The notes beneath the pieces are model-generated. The model was given only the letters and a program-made list of their open reading frames with translations. It was not told the DNA's origin and made no database searches. A program made the position numbers and the translations under genes. A stretch of DNA of 64,000 nt, taken from assembly GCF_047948215.1 (NCBI RefSeq), contig NC_134457.1, forward strand, positions 16,776,626 to 16,840,625, read 5' to 3'. This DNA comes from Lycorma delicatula (taxonomy: Eukaryota > Arthropoda > Insecta > Hemiptera > Fulgoridae). Each line of letters starts with the position of its first letter. The first letter of the stretch is position 1. Of this stretch, positions 46,159 to 58,347 are shown in pieces.

Positions 46159-48062
46159 AATATATAGTAATTTTTATGAGGCTGTTATTCTTTCACGCAA
46201 AATCTACTCGTCCGATCGAGGTGAAATTTTGTACTAAAATAGGTTTTATAACCGAAAAGAATTTACGACTATTACCGTAACGAAATATTCCACTGTTTCA
46301 TGACGGTAGTCGTTTAAATTGCTTGCGGTAACCACCGGATTATGTTCCTTTCCTATATTTAAATTTACCACGGCCAAACCGTTGATCTATCGAATTCTGA
46401 CAGCATTTACAGTTTTTGAAATTAAATTTTCTACAAAAAAAGGTCTCTCTCTATCTTTTGCGATACTATTTGGATTATCGGTAAATATACCTTAAAGGAG
46501 CGATGGTGTTCGTGTTCGATGTACATTCCTTTAGACTTGCCCTTTCGAATCCCGGTCAGGCATGGCATTTTCACACACGCTACAAATCATTCATCTCATC
46601 CTCTGAAGAATGCCTAACGGTGGATCCGGAGGTCTTTACATTCAAGCACCTTCAGTTTTCAAATAAAGTCGGTTGCTTTATGCTCATGTAGAAATAACGT
46701 ATATATGCATATTCCAGAGAGAAGAGCTGTAATTCTGTATGCAATTTCAGCGTTTAGATTATGATGTTTCAACATAATGTATCGAAAACTTTTTCGCAAA
46801 GAAAAAGAAAGAAAATTGGTCATTTTCTTGTGGTGTTTGTCGGATAACGCTATGAATCGTGCAAAGTACATTTTTACCCGTACGAAAGAGCGTAAAAATA
46901 ACGCTCAATTACAGTTATTTTTTTTAATAGCTTTCTTATGTTCGAAATCCTATTTAGATGACATTTAGTAACTGAAATCTGACAAACTTCCCGTTATCCA
47001 ATCAAGATGAAATTTTGCACACACGTTTGGCATGAATGATAATATAATATACCATATTTAATATCGTTCTAAAACAAACATGTCGGACGTTTGTAAAAAC
47101 ATATTTATTTGTTTACTTACGGGTAACAAATCATATGTTTCGGTAACTAAGGGTGTGTTGCGGCAGCGATACGATTTTGTTACGATTACAAAATGGATTT
47201 GTTACTATCAACTGTCGTTACTGATTTTTTACTGTAAGTTATCTGATTTTGTTACGACGACAAACCGATTTGTTGTAAGTAAATGAATTCTGTTATTATA
47301 ACAAAATCATTTTTCTTCGTGTAGTGTAGATTCTCATGGGAACAAAAAGATGAAACTAGAGTACAAAACAAAAAAAAAAAACTGCAACACACCGTAAAAT
47401 ACGGTTGGAGAAATAGCATGAAAAGCGAGCGAATGAAAGTGAAAAGGTAAAACGGGCGAGATTTGACGAGTTGATTTTTAGCGGGGGAAAGTTGAGTTTT
47501 TATTTTATTTTTTTACGCGCCCGATACTAGAGTAAGAAAGAATTAGAAAAAATGATAAACCGATGTGAATGAATCGATAGCATTTGAACGAACAAGCGAA
47601 GGCGGGAGACCAAAAAGTAAAAATAAATAAATAAAAAAATGGTATTCTTTTAAAGAAATTTCTCTAAATAGTAGGAAATAATTTTTCAGTAACTGTAATA
47701 TAATCAAAGTAATTTTCAATATTTGTAAAAAGAAATCCATTGTGGCTCATAAAATTTTACTGAAGAATTGGAATAGGTGTTCTGCGAGGATTAATAAAGG
47801 TAAAAAATGCGAACGAACGTAAATTAAAATTATAAAACTAAGTAATATTTTATGAGCGCATATTTTTACAAATGTACAAATATTTTCTAGTTTTTGGAGC
47901 AATTACGTTTTAAAAGAAACCCATTTTACAATTAAAACATTTTTTTTTACGTAAATATATAAAAAATAAGATATAAACCCTTTAGGGGCATAACTATCTA
48001 TATTCCTGCAGAAGTAATTTTTAAAATGTTAATATCTTTTTATGACAAATTTTACATACATG
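46159..48062. other. CpG-rich AT-rich intergenic DNA, probably old repeats
   Basis: I counted 38 CpGs in 47001-48000. Phrases such as ...GAGGTGAAATTTTG... (46219) and ...AAGATGAAATTTTG... (47005) recur in similar context, suggesting a degraded dispersed repeat. No supported gene. Confidence 0.4.
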
Positions 48063-48094
48063 CGCGCGCGCGCGCGCACACACACACACACACG
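48063..48094. repeat. (CG)n(CA)n microsatellite
   Basis: Alternating purine-pyrimidine tract GCGCGCGC followed by ACACACAC. Confidence 0.95.
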
Positions 48095-48149
48095 CATGTT
48101 AGGATTCAGGATGTAGCATATGTAAGCATTATTAGTGGTATGTATTCCT

Positions 48150-48442
48150 TTTTTTTCCTGTTTAGCCTCCGGTAACTACCGTTTAGATAATTGTTCAGAG
48201 GATGAATGAGGATGATATGTATGAGTGTAAATGAAGTGTAGTCTTGTACAGTCTCAGTTCAACCACTCCTGAGATGTGCGGTTAATTGAAACCCGACCCC
48301 CAAAGAACACCGGTATCCACGATCTAGTATTCAAATTCGTGTAAAAATAACTGGCTTTACAAGGACTTGAACGCTGGAACTCTCGACTTCCAAATCAGCT
48401 TATTTGGGAAGACGCGTTCACCACTAGACCAACCCGGTGGGC
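48150..48442 (-). repeat. tRNA-derived SINE with 14-bp target duplication
   Basis: Read on the minus strand, it opens CCCACCGGGTTGGTCTAGTG (A-box region), with GCGTTCAAGTCC as the B box, then a body and a 3' end near CCTGTTTAGC and an A-run (plus-strand T-run 48149-48156). TGGTATGTATTCCT at 48136-48149 and 48443-48456 is an exact 14-bp duplication. Same family as 50505-50668 and 55827-56125. Confidence 0.9.
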
Positions 48443-48638
48443 TGGTATGTATTCCTGGTTGAAGTCTTTGTTACGTGTTATTTTATTCAGTTTTAATTAA
48501 AAAATCACTGTTAGCATTTACACTTAACATTGGCTAATATAATATAATTCTGGAAGAATATTTATATTGAAATAATTATTTTATACATATAATAAAATGT
48601 TTGTTTTTTAAAAGAATATTTATCCTTAAGAAATAACT

Positions 48639-48697
48639 GTGTGTGTGTGTGTGTGTGTGTGCGTGTGTCTCTATCTCTCTGCGCGCGCGCGTGTGTT
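48639..48697. repeat. (GT)n / (CT)n / (GC)n compound microsatellite
   Basis: A run of GT repeats, then TCTCTATCTCTCT, GCGCGCGCGC and GTGTGT. Confidence 0.95.
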
Positions 48698-49338
48698 ACA
48701 TGATAATTAGATGTACAGTTAAACCTGAAAAATATTCGACATAATATTGATATTGATATTTTTATTTGATGATGTATTTTAACAGTTTGTTAGTTATAAA
48801 GTTTAAGTTTGTGCAAATATCTTTTTAATAGCATTTTCCATTATCCATCATAATCACTTTCTCCGTTACTTTAACTATAGTTTTATCGGTGCTTTCTTGA
48901 TGAGTATTTAAAATCATAATCCGTACATAGTTATTCCTAAAACAATATTACCCTAAAATATGTAATTGGTTTTTAACTGCAAGATAAAAATTATTAAAAA
49001 AACCAGACTACTCCTGATTGTACACATCTACCTAGAATAAACAACAAAAAATAGTCGAGCGAGTTTTTGTTTATTTTATCGGCATTTTTTTCAGATACAT
49101 TAGTATAGTCAGCGATGTGAAATTTAATATTACTTTTATGCGTTATCTTGTACTCGAGAGTTACCACCTCATACAGCCTACACAGGCACCCGACTACATC
49201 AAATATAGAAATAATATTAAATTTCACATCGCTAACTTACTATATCATGAAAAAAAGCTTGTAAGAAAAGAAAGAAAAACAAATATTTTTAAAAAAATTT
49301 TAATTATGTAGTAAAGGATTTCTTTATTTGCGCGCGGG

Positions 49339-50230
49339 GATGTGCGTGCGTGCGAACTCTTGCATTACTGATAAAGACATATACACATATAGTTTTATCC
49401 AGCTGTAACATTAGATTTTATTAAATAATAGAAAGCTTCATCAACAACCCCTTGTAAATAAATTTGTACCTTCAAAACTAGATTGAACTAACATACAATC
49501 TAGTTTTGAAGGTACAAATTTATTTACTGTAATACATAATTTGTGCTAGATTTTAAAAAATTCAGATTATAATAAAACTGAAGTGTTTAAAAAAAATTAA
49601 ATATAAATAAAATAAATGTAATAAGTAAATTTTTTATAATAATAAATGCTTTAATATAAAAACAATACTTCGATAGTCAATGATAAAAAATAAAACAATA
49701 ATTTATAAAATTGTATCGTTCATACGCTGTGAGAGGTAATTATTTTTTTGTTTAATTTTATTGGGATGACGCATCCCAACGTAAAAACAACTGTCAGTCT
49801 GACTACTGCGATGATGGTGAGGGGGAGAGAGGGGAGATGAAACAAATGCAGCAGGTGGCTAACTTCACTCTGATTGGCTACCCTCGGACAGTACTGGTCA
49901 CGCGATGGTACAACAATTCAAATACAACCGTAAATGTGCGTACGTGTGTGTGTATTGCGGTCGAATAACAAAGTTAATATCCCTAATATATTTCTTATAT
50001 AGACGTTCCATATAATTAAATTAAATCAAGATTTGTCGATCATTTTATATCTCTATTATTACATTTTATTTAAAATAATAATTAATCTCCCTTAATTTTA
50101 ATATTTTTTTTTTAAATATTACGATTAAATTTATCAGTTTTGTAAAGTAATTTACAAAAAAAAAGATTCTAATATTACATAATAACAGATAAAAATTTTC
50201 AAGTTTTATTTACAATTCGACCTCGTAATC
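49339..50230 (+). repeat. Left copy of a 0.9 kb inverted repeat pair
   Basis: Aligns in reverse complement with 53138-54050 over its length, at visibly lower than full identity. Shared landmarks: CATTACTGAT near 49365, CTAGTTTTGAAGGTAC near 49500, TGGGATGACGCATCC near 49762, GATTGGCTACC near 49872, AGTACTGGTCACG near 49890 and TTTTATTTACAATTCGACCT near 50205. It has no coding frame. Homology stops just after CGACCTCGTAAT. It could be a dispersed repeat, an LTR or a TIR; I cannot tell. Confidence 0.75.
49454..49527. repeat. Perfect 32-bp inverted repeat (hairpin)
   Basis: Arms 49454-49485 and 49496-49527 are exact reverse complements with a 10-nt loop. The partner repeat at 53138-54050 lacks the perfect left arm. 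Confidence 0.95.
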
Positions 50231-50504
50231 TTTATTAACACGTATTCCTAACACGTATTAATACCTAATACATTTTTATATTTATTTATTTATTTGTATG
50301 GGCAATAGACCCACATTCAGTTCGTCACGTACTTTTATTTCAAATTTTAATAAAGCGTATAAAAAATCGAATGGGTGTGTAAGAGCGTACATACACCCGT
50401 AGATCTATTTATTAGTTCACTTTATTATACGTATAAAGCCTAATTTTATTTTATTTAGATCTTTTAAAATATATTTCGTCGTTTTTAACTGGCTCTCAAG
50501 ATTT

Positions 50505-50668
50505 GTGGTTAATTGAAACCCGACCGCCAAAGAACACCGGTATCCACGATCTAGTATTCAAATCCGTGTAAAAATATCTGGCTTTACTAGGACTTGAACG
50601 CTGTAACTCTCGACTTCCAAATCAGCTGATTTGGGAAGACGCGTTAACCACTAGACCAACCCGGTGGG
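50505..50668 (-). repeat. SINE copy lacking the 3' part
   Basis: Same head as the SINEs at 48150 and 55827 (GGGTTGGTCTAGTGGT on the minus strand, B box GCGTTCAAGTCC), but similarity ends after the segment GGTTTCAATTAACCACAAAT. The tail shared by the other two copies is missing. No clear target duplication. Confidence 0.8.
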
Positions 50669-53137
50669 TTTCCGTAAATATATTTACCCTCCTTAATGAT
50701 ACTCGCAACATTTCATTTGTAGTTAACGTCTCTTCTTCAGTAATGGAGTCTGAGAAAGATGATTAGGCGCGGTGCTAGTTTCAAAACTCATTATCTAACA
50801 TCGGATTATATACTATCTATAATTATACATTTTGAATTACCGCTGTAATTTTTTTTTGAAAATGGAAGTACGGATAATCGAAATTTTGATAGATGTTAAT
50901 CGCAGAATATATTTATTTTGAATAGATTTACTTGTTCCGATTTCCAACAAAGGAAATTCTTTTTAGTTTTTATTAATAATTAATTCATATAACAATTGAA
51001 TCGTACAATATGCGTATTTTACGGATAGATGAAACCTTGGAAGTCCGAGTAATTGAGAGTAGGATTAATAAAATCACTGAGAGAGAGCGTATTAATACGA
51101 CAGTACTGAAAGGAATGAGAAAATTTAAACAACAGCATTACAACTATGAATTTCATTTATTTTTTTTACTGCAGATTTATATACTACGTGCTACGGAAAT
51201 GTATACGCGAATGTAAAATGTGTTATTTTACTGAATCGGTTACATTTTATCGTCGGTGGTCCTGAAAACGTCTCCAGCATTATTATGTTATCGAGTTCCG
51301 TTAACAAAATATCCTAGCGTGGAGAGTATGTTTTATGTAAATAGGTAAAATCGGTTTAAAACAGCAAGATAACATCTTGTTTTACAACGGCCGCATTAAT
51401 TTGCTGTTATATTCTATCCGCCCCAGACTTTATTGTAGTTATAATGTATCTGAAATATCTCAGATACTAGAGGTAAGGGTCAGAATTGCTTTCTCTGAGA
51501 GTAATAATATTTATTATACGAAACTCTTACAAGGCTGAATATTATCTGTATTTTGGTGGGCTTCGTATGTCGATTTGCAATCGTATATTAGGTTCGGTAA
51601 ATCGTTATCTCCTGTCTTCACTTTTCCTTGTAAGCCTGGCACGAGAACTTGCCTTCTTTATAAAATTATAAAGAACTTTTTACTCAAAAATTAAACCAAA
51701 TAATTCAACATTAATATAGAAGTAAAAAAAAACGACACTAAACAAAATAAAAATGAATTTTAAACAACGATAGCGAACAGTGCGAGATAACTTTATGTGT
51801 GCGATTACGACGTTGTTTTAAGACAAAGGGAGAAAAAAGTATACGTCGTGTAATTGCTTTATGTGCATTATTTGCCTGCTAGCTGTTGTAATCGGCTCGT
51901 TGAATGTCTTTCTCTAAGCTGATTCTTTCTCACTCATTATCTCTTTCTTTCTATCCGATTCGTACCGCAATAGTCATCTGATTTATTGCACGCGTCAAAA
52001 CATCCTGTTACGTCGATGAAAAATGCATTTGTTTATAACTTTATTTTTAGCGCTTACAATAAAATATATATTTTTAATGCTTTTTATAAAATAAAAAATA
52101 ATCTGTTATACTCTGCGATCGTCTATTTAAAACCGTATCAAAGGATGTCGTATTTGTTTAATCGGTTATTTGCAGTTAATTTGTCTCGTGTTTTACAAGT
52201 ATTTTTACTTCAATACAAAAACAAAATAGAAAATTATTTTTTTTACACAAACTGTAAGAAATTTGAATAATAATATTTAATATTAAGAAAAATATAGTAC
52301 GCGATTAAATAATGCGATGGAGGGTATAATATAGTGGGTTAATATAGCGTTTATCAATCTTTCAGTATTTGCGACCCGATTTTCAATCATAATTTTCATC
52401 GCGCCCACTAACACACCCAACGCACGCAGAGAGTAGACTGGCGACAGCTGGTAACGGCATCGCACACAGGTCAGAATTGTAATAATAAACAAGCTTGGGT
52501 TATGTTGTTTATAACACCATTCACTGATTTGTTGACAAAACCTAGTCCGTTTAATGCGAAATCGGAAAAACCGTTTTTTTTTTTCGAACAACGTTGTGTC
52601 TGCGACCTTGACTAAAAACTGAACAAACAGCCTTCACTAAACATATACCTTATATTCTGTAATATAAATTCATATTTTGATAAATAATAAAACGAGTCAA
52701 TAATATAAATTAAATTAAAAATTCCAACCGTGTCTAAGATTCACCCGGGACCTCCGGACGAAGCTTCTTACTTAGGAGGTCGGTCGGCAAACGGTTTAGT
52801 TGATGTTTGTTGATCTATTAAATAACATTATATTTTATGTTCTTATAAACATTAAAGAATTGCATAAATGTAGGAATGTAGGTTGTTTATAGCGTGTAAC
52901 GCAACATTGTATTTATCTGGCCGTCTTTTACGTTATTTATTAGAAACATAAATAATCGATTTAATTATAAGTTTTACTGATTTTTTTTTTTTGTCCTTTA
53001 ATGCTTTATTTTAAAGTAAGTTTATAACAATCATATTAAAAACTGGCCGTTCAGTCGATATAGTTGTTAGCTTCTAAAAAAGCTGGGCTCGGGTTTGATT
53101 CTATTATTCCTCGCTCGTTAAACTACACGTGTAGGAT
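50669..53137. other. CpG-rich intergenic DNA with SINE-like fragments
   Basis: No supported gene; short open stretches show no motif. At 52735-52800 (minus) GGAGGTCCCGGGTGAATCTT resembles a SINE B-box region. At 53041-53110 (plus) CAGTCGATATAGTTGTTAGC followed by CGGGTTTGATTCTA resembles a tRNA-like head. It is the spacer between the two 0.9 kb inverted repeats. Confidence 0.4.
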
Positions 53138-54050
53138 ATTACGAGGTCGTATTGTAAATAAAACAGGAGAAATTTGATCTGTTATAATTTATTGTTAAAT
53201 TTTTTTTACTTTACAAAACGAATATAGTTTATCGTAATATTTTTAATGTATTTATTAAAATTAAAGGAAATTATTAATATTATTTTAAATAAAATGTAAT
53301 CGATATAAAATAATGGACTAATCTTGATTTAATTTAATTATATCGAACATCTATATAAGAAATAGTGATTGCTATTAACTTTGTTACTCGTTTAGAAGTG
53401 ATGACCGTTACGTTAACGGTTGTATTTGAATTGTGGCGTGATCAGTACTGTCCGACGGTAGCCAATCAGACGCGAAGGAAGACAGCTGGCCGTTCTGTTC
53501 GTGTTTAACAGAGGGACAGCGCGACAGAGGCGCAGCGGGTCAGTGAGGGGGGTGATTCCCCTCACTGCCACACTCCACCCTCGCTAAGTAACCGACTGAC
53601 AATTCTTTTCTTTTGACGCATCATCAAAAAAATTAAACGAAAAAATAATTATCTATAAAATTCGTCTTTGTAAAATAGTCCTCTATCAGCTATGACCGAT
53701 TGAATTTTATAAATTATATTTGTCATCGGCTATTGAACTATTTTGTTTTTTTATTTATTAGTATAAAAAAATATTTTATTACATTTATTTATAAACATTT
53801 TGTTTTAATCGCAATCTGGATTTTTTTAAATGTATTTTAATAATATATCGCAAGCGATGTATTTACAATAAATTAAATAAAACTGTACCTTCAAAACTAG
53901 ATTAAATTAATATACCGACGGTACACGAGGGGTTGATAAAGCTTTTTATTTAATGTAATCAAATCTAATGTTCCGTCTTGATAGAACTACATGTGTACAA
54001 CATTGGTTCATCAGTAATACAAGAATTCACACGTACAAGCACGCTTGCAA
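53138..54050 (-). repeat. Right copy of the 0.9 kb inverted repeat pair
   Basis: Reverse-complement counterpart of 49339-50230. It includes a GC-richer segment at 53440-53590 (GTAGCCAATCAGACGCGAAG, CGGGTCAGTGAGGGG) and TTTGACGCATCATC near 53614. It has small insertions and deletions relative to the left copy. Confidence 0.75.
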
Positions 54051-54313
54051 AGGGAAAATCGCTTGTTAATCTGTTACCAGATAATTACAATTTTCGCTTT
54101 TTAATTTTTATTAAAATAATAAATAGCATTTACTTCTTAGCAAATGTTATACATTCATAAATATAAATGCACGGAAACATGAGAATTTTTAATTTACGAA
54201 ATAATTTACACGAATCATATTTACCGGTACAAAACGAAGTTCTGATAGTCTATTTTAGTATATATATTTTTTTTACTTTTTCAAGTAATCACAAAACATA
54301 ATAGTATATTTTA

Positions 54314-54364
54314 GATAGGGTATACATAAACGTAATGATAAATTACGTTTATGTATACCCTATC
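54314..54364. repeat. Perfect 23-bp inverted repeat (hairpin)
   Basis: Arms 54314-54336 (GATAGGGTATACATAAACGT...) and 54342-54364 are exact reverse complements around a 5-nt loop GATAA. Confidence 0.95.
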
Positions 54365-54940
54365 ATCGTTAGCGTTTAATAAAATACTTCAAAGCAACAC
54401 AGTGTGATTTAACCCACTGTAAATGAAATCGGGTTATTATTCTGATGAAACTTTCTAATTAGACAGTCCAAACATTTTACATATGGATAACAGAAATTTT
54501 ACTATTTATGACATTTATATTTATATATTTCTTACTGAGAAGTGGATCACGCAAACTTTATCCATATTTAAAAAAGTTAGGATTTGCACGGCGTGTCGGT
54601 AATTTTATGTAAGAATTCAGTTTCCACGAGATGGTTTACAAAGGTTTATTCTGTTGTTTTGTGTTGTTTTTGTTTATTGAACTGTCCAACTTTCTTGATA
54701 CAGTGAAATGTAGAACAGACTACAATTTAATTGTATACTCAAATTTGTGATAGCGTATATTTAAGTAGGTTTTCAAACAGTGAGAGTTATTTTCAATAGT
54801 AATATCTGTAATACCACTAAGCAAACGTTTTTGAAAAAAAGTTGTTTTTTTTTTTTACAGAAGTATACTTCTGTAAACTATGTTTGGAAAAATTCATTCT
54901 GTTCTTCGATAAACGGTAAAATTAATATTTTTTCACGTTT

Positions 54941-55380
54941 CGGGGCCGGCAATAGGCAAGGTAGGCGATGCCTACGGCGGCAAAGCCGCCTGAATTAGAG
55001 CGTAAAAAAAAAATAACTACCCACAAAAATATATAATCCGATTACTTCAATGTAGAAAATAATATTATTTACTATTGATTAGTAGTTTTGTTTATTTTTT
55101 TAAAAGTATATTTAAATCATCTCTGAAAATAGTAGGTACTAGTTTTAGTTGTCGTTAACTCGTTAAAAATGTAATTTTTTGTTTCAATAAAACAATTTTA
55201 CGTAAATCTGTATTAGTATTATTGTCTTAATTCAACTATATGTCATTTTTCTGGTTAACATAGTTCTTTTATAATTCTGTTTTTTTTTGTTTTTTTAATT
55301 TTAAACTTTTTTTGAAGCTTGGCGGGAGCGAGATTTTTGGGGTTTGCCTACGGCGGTAAAAACGCTAGGGCTAGCCTTGC
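54941..55380. mobile_element. Possible hAT-like non-autonomous element
   Basis: The left end CGGGGCCGGCAATAGGCAAG and the right end, in reverse complement CAAGGCTAGCCCTAGCG, resemble hAT-type CAGGGCCGGC termini, and TGCCTACGGCGG recurs near both ends (54968 and 55345). An exact 8-bp target duplication is not evident and the interior has no coding frame. Confidence 0.35.
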
Positions 55381-55826
55381 GTGCTTATCTGTTTTAATTT
55401 GACGCGTTAACTTTATTCTCATACAAAATGGAAAAGTAATAATTCAAAATTAATCGAAATAAAAGCTAATTAATAAATAAAAAAAGAAAATTTATATTTC
55501 AAAAGTCGATATTTTAACCCGCCAACAGGAATCGTTTACACCGCTTCTGAAGTCGTTATCGCAAGATCTGACTGACGAACACCGTTAAAAAATTTAGTAT
55601 CTATAATTAAAACTCGAAATCTCTGGTTAAAAGGCAGTCTTGCTACCTACCATCAGGAAAATCAGCGTGATATCATTTCTTCAAAGAAAGATATCCAATA
55701 AATCATATATATCTCCATTTTTACTTTCCCGTCTAGATAGCGCTATAGGTATATAAAAGGGAAAGTATTGTAATCGGTCCAATTTGGGCATATGTGGTTT
55801 TCACCGGATCTTGACGTTTTGACACC

Positions 55827-56125
55827 TTCTTCTTCTTTTTCCTGTTTAGCCTCCGGTAACTACCGTTTATATAATACTTCAGAGGATGAATGAGGATGAT
55901 ATGTATGAGTGTAAATGAACTGTATTCTTGTACAGTCTCAGTTCGACCATTCCTGAGATGTGTGGTTAATTAAAATCCAACCACAAAAGGACACCGGTAT
56001 CCACGATCTAGTATTCAAATCCGTGTAAAAATAGCTGGCTTTACTAGGACTTGAACGCTGGAACTCTCGACTTCCAAATCAGCTGATTTGGGAAGGCGCG
56101 TTCACCACTAGACCAACCCGGTGGG
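55827..56125 (-). repeat. tRNA-derived SINE with 16-bp target duplication
   Basis: Flanked by an exact 16-bp direct repeat TTGACGTTTTGACACC at 55811-55826 and 56126-56141. It reads on the minus strand from the A-box head (GGGTTGGTCTAGTGG) through the B box to a tail ending GGCTAAACAGG and AAAAAGAAGAAG. It is about 300 bp long, the same as the copy at 48150-48442. Confidence 0.93.
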
Positions 56126-56438
56126 TTGACGTTTTGACACCTAAGAAACCTAAAAGAACGGATGGAAATATTTCGTATGTTAAGGTTCATAGTGTGTGTG
56201 TGTTTGGGGTTGGCCTCTAAATCACTTTATATCTCAAGAACTACTGAACCGATTTTGACCAAACGTGGTCAGATTACTTTTATATATGGAGCATTGATGT
56301 CATTACATTTTCAGCGTAAAAGGTCAGCGGGATGAGTCTCTAGAACAAGGTTGCCCTCAATATCTCCAGATTCTGTCTAATCACAGGCGATTTTGTCACT
56401 TTATAGGGAATTTCGCCATATTTTTCTTAGGCGATTTG

Positions 56439-56680
56439 TTAACGATTAAAAAATAACAATAATTGCAAAATCGAACCTCCACCCCCAAAAAGACGATTGT
56501 TTTTAAATTCCCGTAGAAAAAAGTCGACCGACTCAACGATTAGGAAATCTTTCATCGAAACGCCCCGTCGAACGCCTAGGCTAAAATGCGAGAGTGCACC
56601 TTCTTGTTGAAACATTTCAGCAACTTTACTTTCTTGTTCAATTCGATCGACTTCCGGGTAAACGTACATTTGTAGCACGG
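56439..56680 (-). pseudogene. DDE transposase fragment (Tc1/mariner superfamily)
   Basis: The minus-strand frame reads MLQMYVYPEVDRIEQESKVA then FQQEGALSHFSLGVRRGV, matching the ...FQQDGAPPHFSxxVRxxL block around the second catalytic residue. That aspartate is changed to Glu (QQEG). Downstream is out of frame or degraded. It is not the same family as the element at 5345-9556. The preceding 56142-56438 contains dispersed-repeat-like sequence (AACTACTGAACCGATTTTGA) that hosts the SINE. Confidence 0.5.
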
Positions 56681-57480
56681 CTAAATAAATATTGCCTGTA
56701 TTATAATGCGTATGATATACTTATACCGTGAAAAGATAATAGGTCTATCGTAAAATTATTATTTAATTTGATACTAATTTACAATACTAGAATTAACAAT
56801 AAATAAAAACAATTAATATTTAATCAAATTGAACATAAAGTGGAGGACATGAAAACAGACACAAAATTACAACTTCAATTATCTGTCATAACTCGGCTAT
56901 TTTTAACCGATTTAAAAATAATAAAAGGCTTAATAACATACATTTTGATAAAACCTTATATCTATATAACGGATCAAAAAATTAACATTTTTTGATTTTG
57001 TAACATTTTGTAATTTGTTAAGGTATTTTAAGTCCTGATTTTTTGCTAATTTTAAAACTTTTATTACCAAGACTTTTTATACCAAATAATGATGTGATTC
57101 TTCTATCTCAACTTGAGATATAAATTTTTTTATAAAAGTAACAAAATGACAGATGGGGAAGAACAAAGAAGAAATTGCAATTTTTCCTATGGATATTTTT
57201 TGTTTAGTTTTTAAAGTAGAATCCAAAAGTATAGCCAGCTCACGATTTTATAAACATTCTGTATAAATTTATGTAAACAGTAAATCACAATTCCTGGTTA
57301 AACCAATTTCTAACATCACTTATTGGAATTACATTATATCTTGTATTTTCATTATTCTCTTTCATCTTAAAGTAAAATTATTATGGAATATTCTTTTGTT
57401 CTAAATAAAAAACAGAAGTTTCAAAATTAAGAAGAAAATTTGACTCATAGTAATGTTGAAAACGGGTTATAGACTTAGGT
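56681..57480. other. AT-rich DNA, nothing recognised
   Basis: AT-rich with few CpGs; no gene seen. Confidence 0.45.
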
Positions 57481-57519
57481 TTTATTCATGAGGACTTAAA
57501 ATTTAAAGAACTTTGTCTT

Positions 57520-57860
57520 CTTTCGGTTGCACCTGGCACCTGATGATTCAGCGGCTCCATACAGTTCACGCAGCTCCTTTGAGATGCACACGGCTCCTGA
57601 CGATTCAGCGGTTCCGTACACAGTATATAAGCAATCTCCTCACTTCATTCAGTCCTATTACAAGTCTCTAAGGACTCATCTAGTCTTCTCTCACTGATTA
57701 CATTTATTAATACAATAAACTTACATAAAGATTTATAAGTTATTAATGTTATACATATGAATTATATTTCCAATTACAATAAAATAATTATAATTACAAA
57801 AACTCAAGAATAATTTTATTAAAACAAACATCTCCACTTTTCGATTTACATTTTTATTGG
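57520..57860 (+). promoter_or_regulatory. Possible LTR or promoter-like segment
   Basis: A GC-richer stretch contains two imperfect direct repeats (CTGATGATTCAGCGGCTCC near 57540, CTGACGATTCAGCGGTTCC near 57597), a TATA-like TATATAA at 57624-57630, an arthropod initiator-like TCAGTC about 20 bp later and an AATAAA near 57715. This order resembles the U3-R-U5 of an LTR retroelement, but no matching second LTR or TG...CA ends were found. The following 57861-58347 is AT-rich with nothing else recognised. Confidence 0.25.
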
Positions 57861-58347
57861 TCCTCCGACTGCGGGTATATATAAATCTACAATTTGAAGA
57901 AATATTATTCAAGAATCTTCAGTTCAAAAATCTACGATTCACGGTGTCTTAATTTTACATCATTTATGTACGATCTTTCTTAATTTCTTTCATATTTAAT
58001 TTACATTATCGATAATTTATATTAATTTAAATCACTATTATAGAAAAGGAACAATTAATTAAACAAAGAGAATCAATAAAAGCCTCTAACTAGAATTGCC
58101 ACATTTACTGACAAATCTGATCCATCACAAGGTGATAGTCAAGCCTTGTAAATTAAATTAAGGAATCTTCTTTATTTACAATGAAAATATGGCCTCATTC
58201 AATGAAAACTTGAATTAGATTATGACAATGATGTTTTATCATTGCATCATGAACAGGTCAAACAAAACTAGTGTACTATATAGAATGCAAATTGCAACAT
58301 TTAATAAATAATATTATTCAAAAATCTTCTAATCAAGAAGTTATATA

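Noticed and set aside
56439..56680. Host protein-coding exon
   Set aside because: The FQQEGALSHF block matches DDE transposases and the catalytic residue is altered.
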